From Hemibagrus wyckioides (lineage: Eukaryota; Chordata; Actinopteri; Siluriformes; Bagridae), in assembly GCF_019097595.1 (NCBI RefSeq), contig NC_080727.1:5578501-5642500 (forward strand): a DNA stretch of 64,000 nucleotides, written 5' to 3'. Shown here piece by piece: positions 60,453 through 64,000 of the stretch. A program made the position numbers and the translations under genes. Below the pieces are notes generated by a model. It was given only the letters and a program-made list of their open reading frames with translations. It had not been told where the DNA came from and made no database searches. Position 1 is the stretch's first letter. Each line of letters opens with the position of its first letter.

Positions 60453-62454
60453 TGTTGTGCCACAAAGATTAATAAAACAATAAATCAGGCATTTCTTTCT
60501 TGTGCAAGACTCTGTATGCTATTAACAGCTGTTTTCCTGAACTTGGTACCGGTTTACATTCCTGATGCAACAGCCAGGCCACTTCCATGTCTCCCCTGGT
60601 CATCCAGTCCTGATATGTTTGCCATCAGGGACACCAGCTGTCTAAGGCATGCAATTTTAAACACCTCTAGTAAACACAGAATGATGAACACAGATTCTTT
60701 GGAAGTGTCAGTGTTTGCACTAGGATAAGAAAGCATTTGGAAGTTATTATATAAGTTGAAAGGCAGTTATTATATTTTAAAAAAAAATAATAAAAATAAG
60801 TGACTGAGTGGATTGTCAAAAATAAAGTAGTGAGAACAAAATCAGACAATTTAAAAGCTATTGAGGGTCCCAGCATCTCCATCGTAAACTATACATATGA
60901 GCTTATAAGTGAATCACATTGACATTCAATCTTGATAGAAATACAATAGTATAATAATTTTTCCGCTCCTGATCCTGAAGTGCCCCTTTAGGGTAAGAAT
61001 TCTTGTAACATACCTAGATTAAAATCATGTAGTGACAGAGTTTGATATCTGACATAATAAATATATATATTATAAAAATAACAATATAGTGACAGAGTTT
61101 TGTATATTTGAAACCAAGATTATAGAAAATCCATCCAACTATTTTCTATATGTTTATCGTACACAGAGTTGCATAGAGCCTGGAGTCTTTGAAGAGACAG
61201 GAGAGGGTGCCAATCCGTCAGAGGACACAAATAACCTTTCACATATGACAGACAATTTAGACATGCCGATCATCCATGTGAATCACAGGGAGAACTTACT
61301 GCAAACTCCATGCACACAGGGCAGAGGCAGGAATGAATTCATCAACCCTGAATGTGTTTGGTTTAAAGAATCTGATTATAACTGTACTATAAAACAAGGT
61401 TAATTATTCAGTTTCTGCCATCAGGATTGATTGTATAATTGCTATTAGTTTTAAAATATAGCAGGATCCAGAAGTATGAGAGCACTAGCTTCGATATTCA
61501 TTTCTAATTTAATACACCAGTTAACATTACAAATTATATAATTCACAGCAACTTGAGTGGAATCTTTTTGCTTTAATGATAGTGGTAGTGTACCCTCGAG
61601 CTGACACAGACTTCTCCTTTTGGTCCTTATGGCTCAAATCCATCAGAGTGGCACCTGAACACAGGCTACAATAGAAGATATTAGACACGATGAAAACCCT
61701 GACGTTTTGTACAAAGCAGATAACATCGTCAATTTGACGAATTTGCTAATATTTAAAAAGAGACTCAGTAATAGTGCATATTAAATATTCATGATATTGA
61801 ACATTTACATTCTTTGTTTTGAATATTTCAAAATTCTACGGTTTCTTTTAAATGGAAAAATTTTCACTGTGGTCTCAGAGTCTTGGGCTCCACTGTATGC
61901 TACATGTGTACATACCTTCCAAGATTTCCACAATACATCATTTATGAGCTTGGAGATTTTCTGTTATGGGGTTGTAAGACTGAACCTGCCTTATAGCTTA
62001 TGCGAAGTTGTGTTATTTTTATCTGATGTAAAAATCCGGGGTTAGTTGCACAAGTGTAGGCAGACTTAAAAGCTAAAATCGATTGGTTCACACCTCCATC
62101 TGAGCAACTACCAGTTTTCTGATTATTGGTCCAAGCTTATTGACCACTGGGTACAGCCACACACACACACTTCTCCTCTTGGTTGGTTCATGATTATATT
62201 GAATACACATCATAAGAAGATAACAGTCTTTCTTTTCTCAGCAATTTTTCTTAATGTCTTCTACAAGTACTTTGGATTTCTGGTCTATTTTTAACCTGCT
62301 TTTATCTCTTCTGACCGTTCCCAGTCTTTCCCTTTCCCTCACTTTAATATATAATTAACATAAAAGATTAAAAAGTTAACTCGAACTTACGTACATTACT
62401 TTGCTTTTATTTACATACTTTAGTTTTATCTCTTTCTTTTGGGTGAGTGGTCTC
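60453..62454. other. Gene-poor stretch
   Basis: No gene recognised. Contains a SINE relic (61130-61345) and two copies of TAGTGACAGAGTTT (near 61029 and 61086) around an AT-rich hinge. Confidence 0.4.
61130..61345 (-). repeat. SINE relic of the 12286/53625 superfamily
   Basis: ATCCATCCAACTATTTTCTA, AGAGCCTGGAGTCTTTGAAG, GGTGCCAATCCGTCAGAGGA, CAGGGAGAACTTACTGCAAA in the usual order, heavily mutated. The tRNA-like head is lost. Confidence 0.6.
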
Positions 62455-62630
62455 TTGCTCCATCATACACTGGTCATAAGGGTCAATGAACGGTTTGATG
62501 AGGATTTGAAAGTGATACAGTAATACAGCTTACAGTATGCTATGATCATCAGAGTCACCTGATTTCAACTTAATTGAACCACCATCATCAAAAAACATGG
62601 GAAGATCTGCTCTTCTGGTAGCTCCAGATA
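62455..62630 (+). mobile_element. Tc1 transposase relic
   Basis: GGTCAATGAACGGTTTGATG, TCAGAGTCACCTGATTTCAA and CTTAATTGAACCACCATCAT, then GGAAGATCTGCTCTTCTGG, follow the coding order ...SPDLNPIE... to the C-terminus of a different Tc1 family from those above. No intact frame and no terminal repeats found. Confidence 0.5.
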
Positions 62631-62829
62631 TCCTAAATGTTCCTCAGGTCACCATTTGGGGATCCCTTAAAGGTTCAAAACAATAGCAATGTGAGTATTA
62701 AAAAGGATTTCCTTTCAGCTAAGACTTCCTAGTTTTAATTTAATGAATTTGCCTGAAGGCTTTTATACCACTTAAAGACCGCATTACGGTAAATTGCATT
62801 ATTTGACTAACATCGGCCAAGAGAAAAGT

Positions 62830-63345
62830 AGAAAAGTCGAGAAAGAAGACAGCCCTATCTGATTCTTCACAGTGTTTGCAAATTATATTTCAAACTGTAT
62901 TCCAGTGATGATCTTTCTCCATGTCTAATAAATGTTCTTCGCCAACTGGGCCTGCTTCAAAAGCATTAACAATATGGGGTAAGCAGCAGACATTATCTGA
63001 GGCGAATCTAGACTTAATAAAGCCAGCTGGATCAATGTGCACTAAAAAAAATAAAAGACATGCAGTGCTCTAGGCAAGACACAATAACCCTTGCAAACAA
63101 TTTAATTTCCCAATTTAACAGACTAAGCGAGATATCGCTGGAGCATTCAGTCAGCGGTTTATGTGTCTTCCAGAGAGGGGAAAGGGGAAAGCTATAATAG
63201 AGTTGGAAGACAGCCTAATGTTATTAATAAAAAATGGAGTATTTAAGAATAAAGGGTCTGTCAGAGGCTACGAATGTTAAGCACAGTTCAGTGGAAATAC
63301 CATTCAGCTCAGGAGATTTGCCCTTATTCATCGACTGCATATTCT
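62830..63345 (-). pseudogene. L1-like ORF2 reverse transcriptase fragment
   Basis: Translation of the minus strand gives, in order and across frame breaks, KSPELNG (for KSPGPDG), ECSSDISLSLLNWEIKLFAR (for the ECxxYRPISLLN-D-KI block), HIDPAGFIKSRFASDN (the QTGFIKxRxxxDN block, about 63040-62991) and DMEKDHHWNTV (the DMEKAFDRVEW block, where the first catalytic aspartate lies). This order is diagnostic for L1-clade reverse transcriptase. The active-site FADD block is not included. Many stops make it dead. Confidence 0.75.
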
Positions 63346-63762
63346 ATTAATGCATTGGTTAGATATGAGTATGTTTTTAGTTCATTTGGACAGCTAATTC
63401 TGCATTTTTTTTTTTTAGCACAGTCATTATTTTCATGTATTTGAATCTTAGATAAAAATATATCATTAAGGTCCACCAAGATATGCCCACCCATTGTGCT
63501 AATCTAGTGTATATTAGGAATCAGATATTATCTTAATGGCTAATAATTCGCTGGGCCATTTTAGGTGCTTAAAATAAATGTCTACAGCTTCCGCTCACCT
63601 CACTACTATCAGCGCACTTGTCTGATCTATATAGAGTGTTCATGTGAGAGCTAGAACAAGATTTCCTAAAGATTGAGGACCATATACACATTTGCTGTAG
63701 TTTTTGTAATTTTAGAGACTGATAACTTGAGAACCTGCACTTTTTCATTGAAACAGGTTTTG
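63346..63762. other. Intergenic DNA, nothing recognised
   Basis: May continue the L1 copy toward its 5' side, but no motif is clear. A T-run lies at about 63405-63416. Confidence 0.3.
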
Positions 63763-63903
63763 AGGCTCAGGTTTTGGGATAGCCCATACAGTTAAAGCTC
63801 TGGGTTGTTGATCAGAAGATCAGGGTTCCAGCACCAGCACTGCCAAGCTACCACAGTTGGGCCCTTGAACAAGGCCCCCAAGGCCCCCCGGCTCCAGGGC
63901 TGC
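63763..63903 (+). repeat. tRNA-derived SINE, interrupted by a Tc1 copy
   Basis: GGGATAGCCCATACAGTTAA, CTGGGTTGTTGATCAGAAGA, TCAGGGTTCCAGCACCAGCA, CCACAGTTGGGCCCTTGAAC, as in 19466-19700. It stops at CAGGGCTGC where a Tc1 element enters at a TA. Confidence 0.7.
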
Positions 63904-63905
63904 TA

Positions 63906-64000
63906 CACTATATTGCCAAAAGTATTCGCTCACCTGCCTTGACTCGCATATGAACTTAAGTGACATCCCATTCCTAATCCATAGGGTTCAATATGACGTC
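63906..64000 (-). mobile_element. Tc1-like transposon, cut by the window end
   Basis: After TA (63904-63905) come CACTATATTGCCAAAAGTAT and 75 more bases that match 18071-18165 with a single difference at the last base shown. The rest lies outside the window. By comparison the transposase gene would run on the minus strand. Confidence 0.92.

Overview
This window looks like nuclear DNA of a ray-finned fish. Coding exons are short and split by GT-AG introns. Most of the remaining DNA is decayed teleost-type repeats: Tc1/mariner elements, tRNA-derived SINEs, L1-like and RTE-like LINE fragments and microsatellites. The mix would suit an otophysan such as a catfish, but the species call is an inference from repeat style only.

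Layout. 0.3-1.5 kb is a degenerate AT-rich tandem array. 1.5-28.5 kb has no host gene that I recognise. It carries Tc1-family elements (including a 726-bp internally deleted copy and a nearly full-length 1,234-bp copy), a Tigger-like MITE, SINEs, an L1-like ORF1 relic, and a U6 snRNA-derived segment fused to another repeat and lodged inside a Tc1 relic.

28.69-43.10 kb, minus strand, is the biological core: two tandem paralogous genes. Each has 12 coding exons and an open coding sequence of exactly 3,183 nt (1,060 aa) in my splice model. Each encodes a short signal peptide, eight C-type lectin domains (CTLDs, one per exon, all introns phase 1) and a roughly 60-residue basic tail, with no transmembrane segment. 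The CTLDs alternate between two sequence types, so the proteins look like four rounds of a two-domain unit. Sugar-site motifs vary by domain (EPN, EPD, QPD, or none). The upstream non-coding block is duplicated with the genes. One stretch covering CTLD3-CTLD4 and the intron between them is almost identical in the two genes, which suggests gene conversion.

43.2-64 kb is again host-gene-poor. It contains Tc1-type MITEs, a fold-back Tc1 derivative with about 320-bp inverted arms, three SINE insertions with target-site duplications (53.6, 54.0 region and 56.6 kb neighbourhoods), an RTE-like LINE inserted in a Tc1 MITE with a perfect 10-bp duplication, an L1 ORF2 relic, and a Tc1 copy cut by the window end. 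50.3-53.6 kb is the longest stretch with few recognisable repeats.

The two lectin genes probably encode secreted multivalent carbohydrate- or ligand-binding proteins, plausibly for innate defence. That role is inferred from the family, not shown by the sequence.
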